Assembly: GCA_041165345.1 (NCBI GenBank)
Contig: JBEANQ010000088.1
Coordinates: 1 to 10,029 of the forward strand
DNA length: 10,029 nucleotides
Source of the DNA: JBBKWH01 sp041165345
GTDB taxonomy: Bacteria > Pseudomonadota > Gammaproteobacteria > Pseudomonadales > Moraxellaceae
Direction: 5' to 3'
In this document: piece by piece, positions 1 to 6,465 of the stretch
Position numbering within the stretch: position 1 is the stretch's first letter
Layout: each line of letters begins with the position of its first letter
Translations under genes and position numbers: made by a program
Notes under the pieces: generated by a model
Told to the model about the DNA's origin: nothing
What the model saw: the letters and a program-made list of their open reading frames with translations, nothing else
Databases searched by the model: none

Positions 1-182
1 ACTGTGTGCAGGTTTGTACGACATAACATGATCGTCAAAAAACATCTCATGCAAACCGGTGGGTCAATAATGATAAAAGGTTCACATTTTTTTATTGTTA
101 AAGTGGTCGTTGATTGTTCGCGTTGCTTGCCATACCCATTGAGATGGCGAGATCACGCATGACACCAACAACACGCTTTATC

Positions 183-188
183 AAGGAA
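183..188 (+). promoter_or_regulatory. Ribosome binding site of the FadL-type gene
   Basis: AAGGAA lies 7 bases before the ATG at 196 and decides that start. The rest of 1-182 is AT-rich non-coding DNA that presumably holds the promoter, but I could not fix a convincing -35/-10 pair there. Confidence 0.6.
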
Positions 189-195
189 CGAACTC

Positions 196-1620
196 ATGAC
201 GCTCAAGCCCCTTTCTGCTTTGGTGATGCTAGCGATGCCGCTGGCGGGTTTGCATGCTGCGGCATTGGATCGCTCAGGTCAGTCGACTTTGGCTTTCTTT
301 CAAGCAGGCAATTATCTCGAGTTTGGCTATAGTGATTTACAGCCAGAAGTGGCTGGACAAGATACAGCAGGGCACAGCGTATCAGAGATGGCAAAAGATT
401 ATCATTTTGCCAGTGCAGCCGCAAAGTATCAGTTAAATCCTCAATATTCCTTGGGTTTAATCTACGATCAGCCCTTTGGTGCAGCCGCTGAGTATCAAGG
501 CCAAAATAATTTTGTTGCTGCCAACACGAGCTATGTGCTGAGCCCAACCGTTCAGCTGCCAAACGCGGCAATTGGCATTACTGGTGCAACCAATGTTGAG
601 GTTGATAGCCACAATTTGACCGTGCTGTTGGGTTACAAACCCATGCCAAACGTCACGGTGTTTGGTGGGGGCGCATTGCAGTCGATTGAAGGCAACGTCA
701 GTCTGCGGGGGTCTGCGTATAGTGTGATGAGTGGGTATAGTGCCCAACTCAACGAAGACCATAGCTGGGGTTATGTGTTGGGTGCGGCATTTGAAAAGCC
801 TGAAATTGCGTTAAAAGCAGCGCTGACGTATCGTTCTGAAATTGAACATAAAATGATCACTTCGGAAAGCATTGCGTTGCCGACGGCGGCCTTAGCAGCC
901 TTGCAAGGAACAGCCTATAAAGGCGTGCCTGCGTCTGCCGTAATTGCAGATGCGACGCAAAAACTGACATCAGTCGCTGCTAACTTGGCAGCGGTCAATG
1001 CAGGACTTCAGCAAGATCCGACCAACGCCACTTTGCTGGCTCAGCAAACCGCGTTGCAAGCGGGTGTGGATCAACTAAAAGGGGCTGTGCGTTTAGCGAG
1101 TTTGTCCCAGTTACCGTCCACCGGTGATAGCGACACCAAAATCACCACACCGCAGTCGGTTAACGTTGATTTTCAGACCGGCATTATGGAAGGCACTTTG
1201 TTGTTTGCAAACCTACGTTGGGTGGATTGGTCGCAGTTTGCGATTAAGCCTGCCTTGTTTGGCAAGACCACCGGTTTGTCAGTGGCAGGTGGCCTGAATC
1301 TGGTTGACTATACGGATGACCAATGGTCGGGCACCGTGGGCGTGGGCCGAAAATTGCATCCACAAGTGTCGGGTAGTGTGTCGGTGGGTTGGGACAGTGG
1401 TGCAGGCAATCCGATTACGACATTGGGCCCAACTCAAGGGTATTGGAACGTGGGTTTAGGGGCTCGCTATAACCCCCTGCCGATGGTTGATGTGTCGTTG
1501 GGTGTGAAGTATTTCTGGTTGGGTGATGCCAGCGCCAAGGTGAGTAGTGGGACAGTGGTAGGAACGTTTGAAGATAATCATGCGTTAGCGTTGGGTCTAA
1601 AATTGGGGTATCACTTTTAA
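196..1620 (+). CDS. FadL/OmpP1/TodX-family outer-membrane transport protein
   Basis: This is a 474-residue protein predicted to form an outer-membrane beta-barrel for long-chain fatty acids or other hydrophobic compounds. Residues 1 to about 22 form a signal peptide (MTLKPLSALV start, cleavage near LHA-A). The mature N-terminus has LDRSGQS (24-30) and FFQAGNY, typical of one FadL subgroup. LIYDQPFGAAAEY (88-100), TPQSVNVDFQTGI (318-330) and RWVDWSQF (341-348) are FadL-type strands, and the chain ends in GYHF, as barrel proteins do. The start is supported by AAGGAA at 183-188, 7 bases upstream. Residues about 226-312 are an alanine/glutamine-rich, probably helical stretch that interrupts the strands. 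The gene stands alone, with a terminator after it. Family assignment is firm. The substrate is not known, and the E. coli FadL N-terminal NPA plug motif is not visible. Confidence 0.9.
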   Translation: MTLKPLSALVMLAMPLAGLHAAALDRSGQSTLAFFQAGNYLEFGYSDLQPEVAGQDTAGHSVSEMAKDYHFASAAAKYQLNPQYSLGLIYDQPFGAAAEYQGQNNFVAANTSYVLSPTVQLPNAAIGITGATNVEVDSHNLTVLLGYKPMPNVTVFGGGALQSIEGNVSLRGSAYSVMSGYSAQLNEDHSWGYVLGAAFEKPEIALKAALTYRSEIEHKMITSESIALPTAALAALQGTAYKGVPASAVIADATQKLTSVAANLAAVNAGLQQDPTNATLLAQQTALQAGVDQLKGAVRLASLSQLPSTGDSDTKITTPQSVNVDFQTGIMEGTLLFANLRWVDWSQFAIKPALFGKTTGLSVAGGLNLVDYTDDQWSGTVGVGRKLHPQVSGSVSVGWDSGAGNPITTLGPTQGYWNVGLGARYNPLPMVDVSLGVKYFWLGDASAKVSSGTVVGTFEDNHALALGLKLGYHF

Positions 1621-1646
1621 CGCTGATCACCGTGGTATGAGAAATC

Positions 1647-1673
1647 AAAAACGACCCATGATGGGTCGTTTTT
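1647..1673 (+). terminator. Rho-independent terminator after the FadL-type gene
   Basis: ACGACCC (1651-1657) pairs perfectly with GGGTCGT (1663-1669) around the 5-base loop ATGAT. The stem is flanked by AAAA on the left and TTTT on the right (1670-1673). It starts 26 bases after the FadL stop codon. The symmetric A/T flanks mean it could also work on the other strand, though no - strand gene ends here. Confidence 0.9.
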
Positions 1674-1776
1674 GTTCGTGTTTGGCTGACGGAGTGTTTA
1701 AATTCATCAAAACCCGTGTCTAGGCACTGTTTTGCGCAATAATAGCGCCATGCTGTTGATGAGCCCTGCTTGCCTT

Positions 1777-2772
1777 ATGTTGTCCCCGATTGCTCCACTG
1801 TATTTGACCACTGGCGAACCCGCCGGTATTGGCCCCGACATTACGCTGATGTTGGCCGCGGGCGGCTGGCCGTGTGTGGTGGTGGCCTTGGCGGATATTC
1901 ATCTGCTGGCCGAGCGTGCGCAGCAGTTGGGGTTGACCGTTGACTTGCTGCCGTATACCGGCCAAACCAAGCCTGCGCCAATAGGGGCACTCTATGTCGA
2001 GTCGATTGTGTTGGCCGCGCCGGTGCAAGCGGGCGTTTTAAACCCCTGCAATGCCAGTTATGTCTTGGCTCAGCTGAGTCGAGCAGCGACTGCCTGTCTA
2101 AGGGGTGAGGCCGCAGGTGTGGTGACTGCACCGGTGCAAAAGTCGGTGATCAACGACGCGGGCATTGCCTTTAGCGGCCATACCGAGTTTTTTCAGCAAC
2201 AAGCGGGGGTGGATCGGGTGGTGATGATGTTGGCCACGCGTACCTTGCGGGTGGCATTGGCGACCACTCATTTGCCATTGCGTGCCGTACCCGATGCCAT
2301 TACTGCGCCGTTGTTGCGCCAAGTCCTTGATATTTTATTAGCCGATTTACATCAAAAATTTGGTCTGGCCACGCCCAAGGTATTGGTGTGTGGGTTAAAT
2401 CCTCATGCCGGTGAAGATGGCTATTTGGGGCGTGAAGAAATCGACATCATTAACCCCGTTTTGGCCGAGTATCGGGCGCAGGGCTGGGATGTGGGCGTGG
2501 CGTTGCCCGCTGATACCTTATTTACCCCACGACTACTGGCTGATGCTGACGCGGTGTTGGCGATGTATCACGATCAAGGCTTGCCGGTCTTAAAAGCGCA
2601 AGGGTTTGGCGAGGCGGTCAATATTACCTTGGGTCTGCCGTTTATTCGCACCTCGGTGGATCACGGCACGGCATTGTCATTGGCTGGGACGGTCAAGGCC
2701 GATGCCGGTAGCTTGCGCGTCGCCCTTGATCTGGCCGTCAGCTTGGCGCTGGCATCGGGTCGTACCCATTAG
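1777..2772 (+). CDS. pdxA: 4-hydroxythreonine-4-phosphate dehydrogenase PdxA
   Basis: Cytosolic enzyme of pyridoxal 5'-phosphate synthesis. It oxidises 4-phosphohydroxy-L-threonine with NAD(P)+, and the product is then used by PdxJ. From this start the protein has 331 residues (E. coli: 329). Visible motifs are TTGEPAGIGPD (11-21), FSGHTEFF (132-139), TTHLPLR, GLNPHAGEDG (206-215), YHDQGLPVLK (264-273) and RTSVDHGTA. His165, His210 and His265 line up with the metal-binding His166/211/266 of the E. coli enzyme. In-frame starts also exist at 1732 (TTG), 1750 and 1759 (ATG). None has a clear Shine-Dalgarno, and 1777 fits the family N-terminus best, so the start is uncertain while the rest is firm. 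It heads a pdxA-rsmA-apaH cluster; surA, often upstream in relatives, is absent. Confidence 0.95.
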   Translation: MLSPIAPLYLTTGEPAGIGPDITLMLAAGGWPCVVVALADIHLLAERAQQLGLTVDLLPYTGQTKPAPIGALYVESIVLAAPVQAGVLNPCNASYVLAQLSRAATACLRGEAAGVVTAPVQKSVINDAGIAFSGHTEFFQQQAGVDRVVMMLATRTLRVALATTHLPLRAVPDAITAPLLRQVLDILLADLHQKFGLATPKVLVCGLNPHAGEDGYLGREEIDIINPVLAEYRAQGWDVGVALPADTLFTPRLLADADAVLAMYHDQGLPVLKAQGFGEAVNITLGLPFIRTSVDHGTALSLAGTVKADAGSLRVALDLAVSLALASGRTH

Positions 2773-2783
2773 ATTCGTTTGAT

Positions 2784-2815
2784 CCTGACCGCATGGGTCA
2801 GGCTGTCATTTTTTT
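2784..2815 (+). terminator. Hairpin plus T-run in the pdxA-rsmA gap (possible attenuator)
   Basis: CCTGACC (2784-2790) pairs perfectly with GGTCAGG (2796-2802) around the loop GCATG. Six bases later comes a run of seven T (2809-2815). The T-run abuts the rsmA Shine-Dalgarno GAAGGAG (2816-2822). The gap between stem and T-run is longer than in strong terminators, so this may be a partial terminator or mRNA stability element rather than an absolute stop. Confidence 0.5.
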
Positions 2816-2822
2816 GAAGGAG
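2816..2822 (+). promoter_or_regulatory. Ribosome binding site of rsmA
   Basis: GAAGGAG stands 9 bases before the ATG at 2832. It settles that start over the upstream in-frame ATG at 2793, which lies inside the hairpin loop and has no Shine-Dalgarno. An out-of-frame ATG (2824) sits between the site and the start. Confidence 0.8.
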
Positions 2823-2831
2823 CATGGCGCG

Positions 2832-3689
2832 ATGAGCCAGCAACCGATCACTGACTTTAGCCCGTTAAACCCAACGGATGAAGGCCACCATACCCGTAAG
2901 CGCTTTGGGCAAAACTTTTTGCACGACACCCGTGTGATTGACAAAATTGTCAATGCCGTCGCGCCCAAGGCTGGCGATTTGTTGGTCGAAATTGGGCCGG
3001 GTCTGGGCGCGTTGACTGGCCCATTGGTGCGCCGTGCCGAACACCTGACGGTGATTGAGCTAGACCGCGACTTGGCTGCTGGACTGCCGCGACGCTTAGG
3101 GATGCCGACCAACTTAACCCTCATTGAAGCCGACGCGCTGCGCTTTGACTTTGGCAGCCTGTTGACCGATGAGCATGCACGGATGCGGATTGTGGGCAAT
3201 TTGCCCTACAACATCTCGACCCCGATTTTGTTTGAGCTGTTGCGCTACGGTGCCAAAGTGCAAGACATGCACTTTATGCTGCAAAAAGAAGTGGTTGATC
3301 GCATTACAGCGCCCGCAGGCTCGAAAGAGTATGGCCGCCTGTCGGTGATGGTGCAGTATTACTGCAAGCCGACGTTCTTATTTGAAGTGCCCGCAGGTGC
3401 GTTTAACCCACCGCCTAAAGTGACCAGTGCGGTGTTTCGCCTAGAGCCGTATGTGAGCAAACCTGTGGTGGCGCAGTCCGAAAAAGCCTTGGCGGCGTTG
3501 GTCTCGCATGTGTTTACGCAGCGGCGTAAAACCCTCCGCAACAGCTTAAAAGGCCAAATTGATGAGGCCGGTTTTGCGCGTGTTGGCATTGACCCCATGG
3601 CACGTCCAGAAACCCTCAGCATGGCGCAGTTTGTCGCCTTGAGTGATGAGGTCGTGGCGATGCAGGGGACGCGTGATGCCACGCCATGA
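2832..3689 (+). CDS. rsmA: 16S rRNA dimethyladenosine transferase RsmA (KsgA)
   Basis: SAM-dependent methyltransferase that dimethylates two adjacent adenines in the 3'-terminal hairpin of 16S rRNA (A1518/A1519 in E. coli) late in 30S assembly. The protein has 285 residues (E. coli: 273). RKRFGQNFLHD (22-32) is the family N-terminal signature. VEIGPGLGALT (52-62) is the SAM-binding loop, ELDRD (76-80) carries the acidic ribose-contacting residue, and GNLPYNIS (122-129) is catalytic motif IV. LQKEVVDRI, FNPPPKV and VFTQRRKTLRNSL (227-239) complete the pattern. It lies 59 bp after pdxA and overlaps the first 14 bases of apaH, which suggests translational coupling. apaG, which separates rsmA and apaH in E. 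coli and Pseudomonas, is missing. Confidence 0.97.
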   Translation: MSQQPITDFSPLNPTDEGHHTRKRFGQNFLHDTRVIDKIVNAVAPKAGDLLVEIGPGLGALTGPLVRRAEHLTVIELDRDLAAGLPRRLGMPTNLTLIEADALRFDFGSLLTDEHARMRIVGNLPYNISTPILFELLRYGAKVQDMHFMLQKEVVDRITAPAGSKEYGRLSVMVQYYCKPTFLFEVPAGAFNPPPKVTSAVFRLEPYVSKPVVAQSEKALAALVSHVFTQRRKTLRNSLKGQIDEAGFARVGIDPMARPETLSMAQFVALSDEVVAMQGTRDATP

Positions 3690-4527
3690 GTATGTGGTGG
3701 GTGATCTGCAAGGCTGTTTTGCTGCTTTACAAGCCCTTAAAGCAGTTTTGCAGTTTGATGAAACCCAAGACAGGCTGTGGTTTGCTGGTGACCTCGTGGC
3801 ACGGGGTGAGGATTCTCTGTCAACCTTGCGTGAAGTCAAGCGCCTGTGTGAGTTGGGAGCAGCGCAAACCGTATTGGGCAACCACGACTTAAATCTGCTG
3901 GCCGTGTGGCGGGGCTATAACAAACGCCGCCCGCGTGACCTGACCGCCCCGATTTTTGAGGCCGATGACTGTGCCGACCTGCTGCATTGGTTGCGTCATC
4001 AGCCGTTGTGCCTGCGTCCCAATGCCCAAACGGTGCTGACTCATGCCGGACTACCACCCCAGTGGAGCGTGGCACAGGCGCAACAGTTGGCGGCTGAAGT
4101 CGAACACACCCTGCAAGGGGATTGGGAAACGCTCGATGCCTTTTTAAGCCAGATGTATGGCGAATCACCCGACCTATGGGATGACATGCTGACAGGGGCG
4201 GCGCGTCTGCGCACCATTACCAATTATTTAACCCGTATGCGTCTGTGTACTGCCGAGGGCCGCCTTGAGTTTACGTTTAAAGATGGCCTGACTGGCGACA
4301 TGCCCACCGGATTTGCACCGTGGTTTGACTGGCCGACGGCTCAACCCCGCCGCGAAACCGTCCTGTTTGGACACTGGGCTGCACTAGAAGGTGCGGTACA
4401 CGGCGGGCAAGCGTGCCCTCTCGATGGCGGTTGTGTCTGGGGTGGGGCGTTGCTGGCCTATCGGCTGTCTGATGGGCAGCGTTTTAGCTCCAGTGAGGGA
4501 TGTGGCCGTGGGCTACACACGTCTTGA
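3676..4527 (+). CDS. apaH: Symmetrical bis(5'-nucleosyl)-tetraphosphatase ApaH
   Basis: Metallophosphatase that splits Ap4A into two ADP, removes Np4N caps from RNA and keeps stress dinucleotides low in the cytosol. It has 283 residues (E. coli: 280). The calcineurin-like metal motifs are all present: VVGDLQG (7-13), FAGDLVARG (36-44), LGNHD (67-71), LTHAGLPP (121-128) and FGHWAALEG (231-239). The start at 3676 places YVVGDLQGCF directly after MPRHE, as in the family, and has AGGGGA (3664-3669) 6 bases upstream inside rsmA. The frame is open back to 3643 but those codons add no family sequence. Its last 70 bases are antisense to the 3' end of the convergent small gene. That overlap covers only the variable C-terminal tail, and no terminator is visible after the stop. 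Confidence 0.97.
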   Translation: MPRHEYVVGDLQGCFAALQALKAVLQFDETQDRLWFAGDLVARGEDSLSTLREVKRLCELGAAQTVLGNHDLNLLAVWRGYNKRRPRDLTAPIFEADDCADLLHWLRHQPLCLRPNAQTVLTHAGLPPQWSVAQAQQLAAEVEHTLQGDWETLDAFLSQMYGESPDLWDDMLTGAARLRTITNYLTRMRLCTAEGRLEFTFKDGLTGDMPTGFAPWFDWPTAQPRRETVLFGHWAALEGAVHGGQACPLDGGCVWGGALLAYRLSDGQRFSSSEGCGRGLHTS

Positions 4528-5003
4528 ACCTGCCATGTCCACACGCCTTCACGTTGCAACACAATCCAGACCGACTGACCGACTGCACCTACATTTAAGA
4601 CATACTGTTTAAGCCCGCGCCGATAACCCACACGTGGTGCTTGGTGCGGCTGTTGTGCAATCAACTGCAATAATGTCAACGGCTGAGCCTGTTGAGCAAC
4701 CTGTGGCCAGACGTGGCGTAAATATCGCCGTCCAACGCCTTGCCATGGTGGGGGCAGTGCAACGGGTGTGGGCAGATGCCGAGCCAATGACGACAGCAGC
4801 GGATAGGGTATTGGTTGATTGAGTGGATATTGATTGAGTATTGATGGATGGGTTGTTGACACTAAAGCCTGCTGTAATTGACGTGCAGCATAAGGCCCCG
4901 ACACGCCGTAAACGCAAGCACACCCCACAAGTACCAGCCCCACAATGATCAGCCCGAGCCGTGGTCTAAGCAAAGAGTATGGCGGTATTGAGCAATACGG
5001 CAT
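4458..5003 (-). CDS. Small membrane-anchored or lipoprotein-like protein, DUF2939-like
   Basis: A predicted protein of 181 residues. Residues 16-33 are strongly hydrophobic after two arginines (R13, R15): either an N-terminal membrane anchor or, because it contains LVGC (25-28), a lipobox with Cys28. GPYAARQLQQAL (36-47) and a C-terminal block RRGLKQYVLNV...VWIVLQREGVWTWQVQDV (128-162) resemble DUF2939, a family of unknown function with an anchor, a PYxAxxxLxxAL motif and a WxxxDI end. The assignment is from memory of the family pattern and is moderate. The ATG at 5003 has no Shine-Dalgarno; a TTG at codon 11 (4973) is an alternative. The start is only about 10-15 bases past the terminator of the upstream DUF2147 gene, so its promoter is not obvious. 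The 3' end overlaps apaH by 70 bp. Confidence 0.6.
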   Translation of the reverse strand: MPYCSIPPYSLLRPRLGLIIVGLVLVGCACVYGVSGPYAARQLQQALVSTTHPSILNQYPLNQPIPYPLLSSLARHLPTPVALPPPWQGVGRRYLRHVWPQVAQQAQPLTLLQLIAQQPHQAPRVGYRRGLKQYVLNVGAVGQSVWIVLQREGVWTWQVQDVCSPRPHPSLELKRCPSDSR

Positions 5004-5009
5004 GAGCAG

Positions 5010-5045
5010 CCAACAACAAAAAGGTCGCTACAGTGTAGCGACCTT
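5010..5045 (-). terminator. Rho-independent terminator of DUF2147 gene 1
   Basis: AAGGTCGCTAC and GTAGCGACCTT (5021-5031 and 5035-5045 in + coordinates) form a perfect 11-bp stem with a 3-base loop. Read on the - strand it is followed by TTTTTGTTGTT. It lies about 60 bases after the stop codon of the DUF2147 gene that ends at 5108. Confidence 0.92.
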
Positions 5046-5107
5046 CGTGAACGTTGTGCATCAATGTCATGTGACGAAAACAGCATGTTTTGTGTGTTGC
5101 GGATGGT

Positions 5108-5617
5108 CTAGTCAAATTTATCAGCTTTGAGTGCTTCCTCAGACTCACGTACCCAGCTTTGACTACGACCCAACATTGATACACCGACATAGCCACGCAT
5201 CGACAAGCGACGGCCATCACTGCTTAGGCGTGCCTTACCGCTGTAAATTCGACCAGACAGCGGGTCGAGAACCTTGGCGCCACCATAACGATGCTCTTGC
5301 TCTTCAGGCTTGAGTCCCATTAATACGGTTAAGCCCAAAATAGGTTTATTGCTATATGGGGGTGGACAGTGTTGGCAAAACTCCTGAGGCGTATAGTCAG
5401 GGCGTGGCAAAATTTTAACAATTGTACCTTGATAGCTACCATCTTTGGTTTTTTCGATTCTTACCAATGCTTTGGAAAAACCAGTCCGATCATCAATGGT
5501 GCGCCAAATACCGCTAAGCTCATCGCTAGGTGCCACGTTTGGAGCGAGTGTGGTGGCATGTGCCAACATGTGGCTGCTAGTCAGGGCAAGGCCCATGAGT
5601 AAGTGGGTCATCTTCAT
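5108..5617 (-). CDS. Exported DUF2147 family protein, copy 1
   Basis: A 169-residue protein of the DUF2147 family, whose biochemical role is not established. Residues 1-21 (MKMTHLLMGL...HMLAHA) form a signal peptide, so it should act in the periplasm. The DUF2147 core runs from GIWRTIDDRTGFSK (36-49) through DGSYQGTIVKIL, RPDYTP (72-77), CQHC (81-84), LDPLSGRIY (117-125) to GRRLSMRGYVGVSMLGRSQSW (135-155). The CxxC cysteines are the only two in the mature protein and could form a disulfide. The start is set by AAGGAG at 5625-5630, 7 bases upstream; the frame stays open to 5755, but those codons look non-coding. It is most similar to copy 2, especially in the last 30 residues. The core was recognised by eye, so the family name is firm and the function unknown. 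Confidence 0.9.
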   Translation of the reverse strand: MKMTHLLMGLALTSSHMLAHATTLAPNVAPSDELSGIWRTIDDRTGFSKALVRIEKTKDGSYQGTIVKILPRPDYTPQEFCQHCPPPYSNKPILGLTVLMGLKPEEQEHRYGGAKVLDPLSGRIYSGKARLSSDGRRLSMRGYVGVSMLGRSQSWVRESEEALKADKFD

Positions 5618-5624
5618 AACAACG

Positions 5625-5630
5625 CTCCTT
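5625..5630 (-). promoter_or_regulatory. Ribosome binding site of DUF2147 copy 1
   Basis: AAGGAG on the - strand, 7 bases before the ATG at 5617. It shows that translation starts there and not at 5755. Confidence 0.8.
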
Positions 5631-5670
5631 GTTTCTGTTTGGATGCAAGACCAAAAGGGCGGGTGGGGCT

Positions 5671-5775
5671 GAGCCGGTTTGTCTGGAGCATCCTTGTGAT
5701 TTGAGAATACGCCAGTCTGAACAATGCGCAACTGATTGTCTGGCGAGCCGGTCAAAATGCCCGACAGCCGGACAA
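5671..5775. repeat. Repeated GAGCCGGT and TTGTCTGG modules upstream of DUF2147 copy 1
   Basis: GAGCCGGT occurs at 5671-5678 and 5745-5752. TTGTCTGG occurs at 5679-5686 and 5736-5743, with an inverted near-copy CCGGACAA at 5768-5775. TTGTCTGGC (5736-5744) and GCCGGACAA (5767-5775) can pair as a 9-bp stem with one G-T wobble around a 22-base loop. The spacer lies between DUF2147 copies 2 and 1 and should contain the promoter or leader of copy 1. The elements may be an operator or a leader structure. There is no T-run, so they do not form an ordinary terminator. Confidence 0.4.
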
Positions 5776-5794
5776 ACAGGTGTTGATCATCATA

Positions 5795-6262
5795 TTAAGG
5801 AGTTTCTTCCGTCTCTCTAAACCAGCTTTGGCTTCGTCCCAACATAGAGACGCCAATATACCCTCGCATGGATAGACGCCGACCATCACTGCTTAAATGT
5901 GCTTTGGCGCTATAAATATTCCCAGATAACGGGTCTAAGATTTTAGCATCTTTAAACTTTCCTTCATGTTCAGGGTCTTTTTTTAAACCTGTTAACACCT
6001 TTAAGCCAATAATGGGCTTATTGGTATACGGTGCCGGACAGTTTTGACAATTCTCTTTGGGGGTATAATCAGGTCTGGGAATTGTTTTAACAATCGTGCC
6101 TGAATATGATCCGTCTTTTTCGAGGGTCATGCGAACAATACCCTTAGAAAACCCAGTACGGTCATCAACGCTGCGCCATAAACCACTTAAATCGACAGAG
6201 GCTGCGTGTACGACACCCACGAGAGTTAGGCCACAACCGAGAACTAAGTTTTTGATAAACAT
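5795..6262 (-). CDS. Exported DUF2147 family protein, copy 2
   Basis: A 155-residue DUF2147 protein with a signal peptide MFIKNLVLGC...VVHA (1-20), predicted to be periplasmic. The core has LSGLWRSVDDRTGFSK (25-40), DGSYSGTIVK, RPDYTP (63-68), CQNC (72-75), ILDPLSGNIYSAKAHL and GRRLSMRGYIGVSMLGRSQSW (127-147). Compared with copy 1 it lacks most of the linker between signal peptide and core and the C-terminal KADKFD tail, but is otherwise nearly collinear, so the two look like a fairly recent duplication. The start is set by AAGGAGT at 6269-6275, 6 bases upstream; the frame runs open to 6307 with no support. Its DNA is visibly richer in A and T than copies 1 and 3. I see no terminator after it. 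Function unknown. Confidence 0.9.
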   Translation of the reverse strand: MFIKNLVLGCGLTLVGVVHAASVDLSGLWRSVDDRTGFSKGIVRMTLEKDGSYSGTIVKTIPRPDYTPKENCQNCPAPYTNKPIIGLKVLTGLKKDPEHEGKFKDAKILDPLSGNIYSAKAHLSSDGRRLSMRGYIGVSMLGRSQSWFRETEETP

Positions 6263-6268
6263 CAGAAC

Positions 6269-6275
6269 ACTCCTT
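6269..6275 (-). promoter_or_regulatory. Ribosome binding site of DUF2147 copy 2
   Basis: AAGGAGT on the - strand, 6 bases before the ATG at 6262. It decides this start over the ATG at 6307. Confidence 0.78.
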
Positions 6276-6352
6276 GTTATGCAGCAGGGCTCATCATGAT
6301 ATGTCAAAAAAATCTTAACAAATGAGACTGCGGGAAAACCGATATATTAAAG

Positions 6353-6364
6353 ATACAATTGTAT
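6353..6364. repeat. 12-bp perfect palindrome upstream of DUF2147 copy 2
   Basis: ATACAATTGTAT is its own reverse complement. It lies about 90-100 bases before the start of copy 2, in AT-rich DNA that should hold that gene's promoter. A second weak dyad, CCATCA (6371-6376) with TGATGG (6388-6393), is close by. It could be a regulator site. AT-rich palindromes of this length also arise by chance. Confidence 0.3.
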
Positions 6365-6465
6365 AATTGTCCATCAATCGATGTGACTGATGGGTGATTT
6401 TACTGATATTCGATGCGCCATAAAAAGAATGATGATTCATTCCTTGTTTTTATGCTGCCGTTAAA

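Noticed and set aside
203..762. - strand frames (203-571 and 457-762) opposite the FadL-type gene
   Set aside because: No signal, domain or ribosome site; they mirror the barrel-coding sequence.
2798..3199. 133-codon - strand frame opposite rsmA
   Set aside because: It lies fully antisense to the well supported rsmA and its Arg/Ser/Pro-rich translation is typical of a reverse-strand shadow.
3546..3881. 111-codon - strand frame across the rsmA-apaH junction
   Set aside because: Antisense to two confident genes, with no motif.
5618..5755. N-terminal extension of DUF2147 copy 1
   Set aside because: The added 46 residues look non-coding, and the AAGGAG site and signal peptide both point to 5617.
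5736..5775. Hairpin between DUF2147 copies 2 and 1 as a terminator
   Set aside because: There is no T-run on either side; kept only as a repeat or possible regulatory structure.
6263..6307. N-terminal extension of DUF2147 copy 2
   Set aside because: It would bury the signal peptide; AAGGAGT at 6269-6275 lies inside it and points to 6262.
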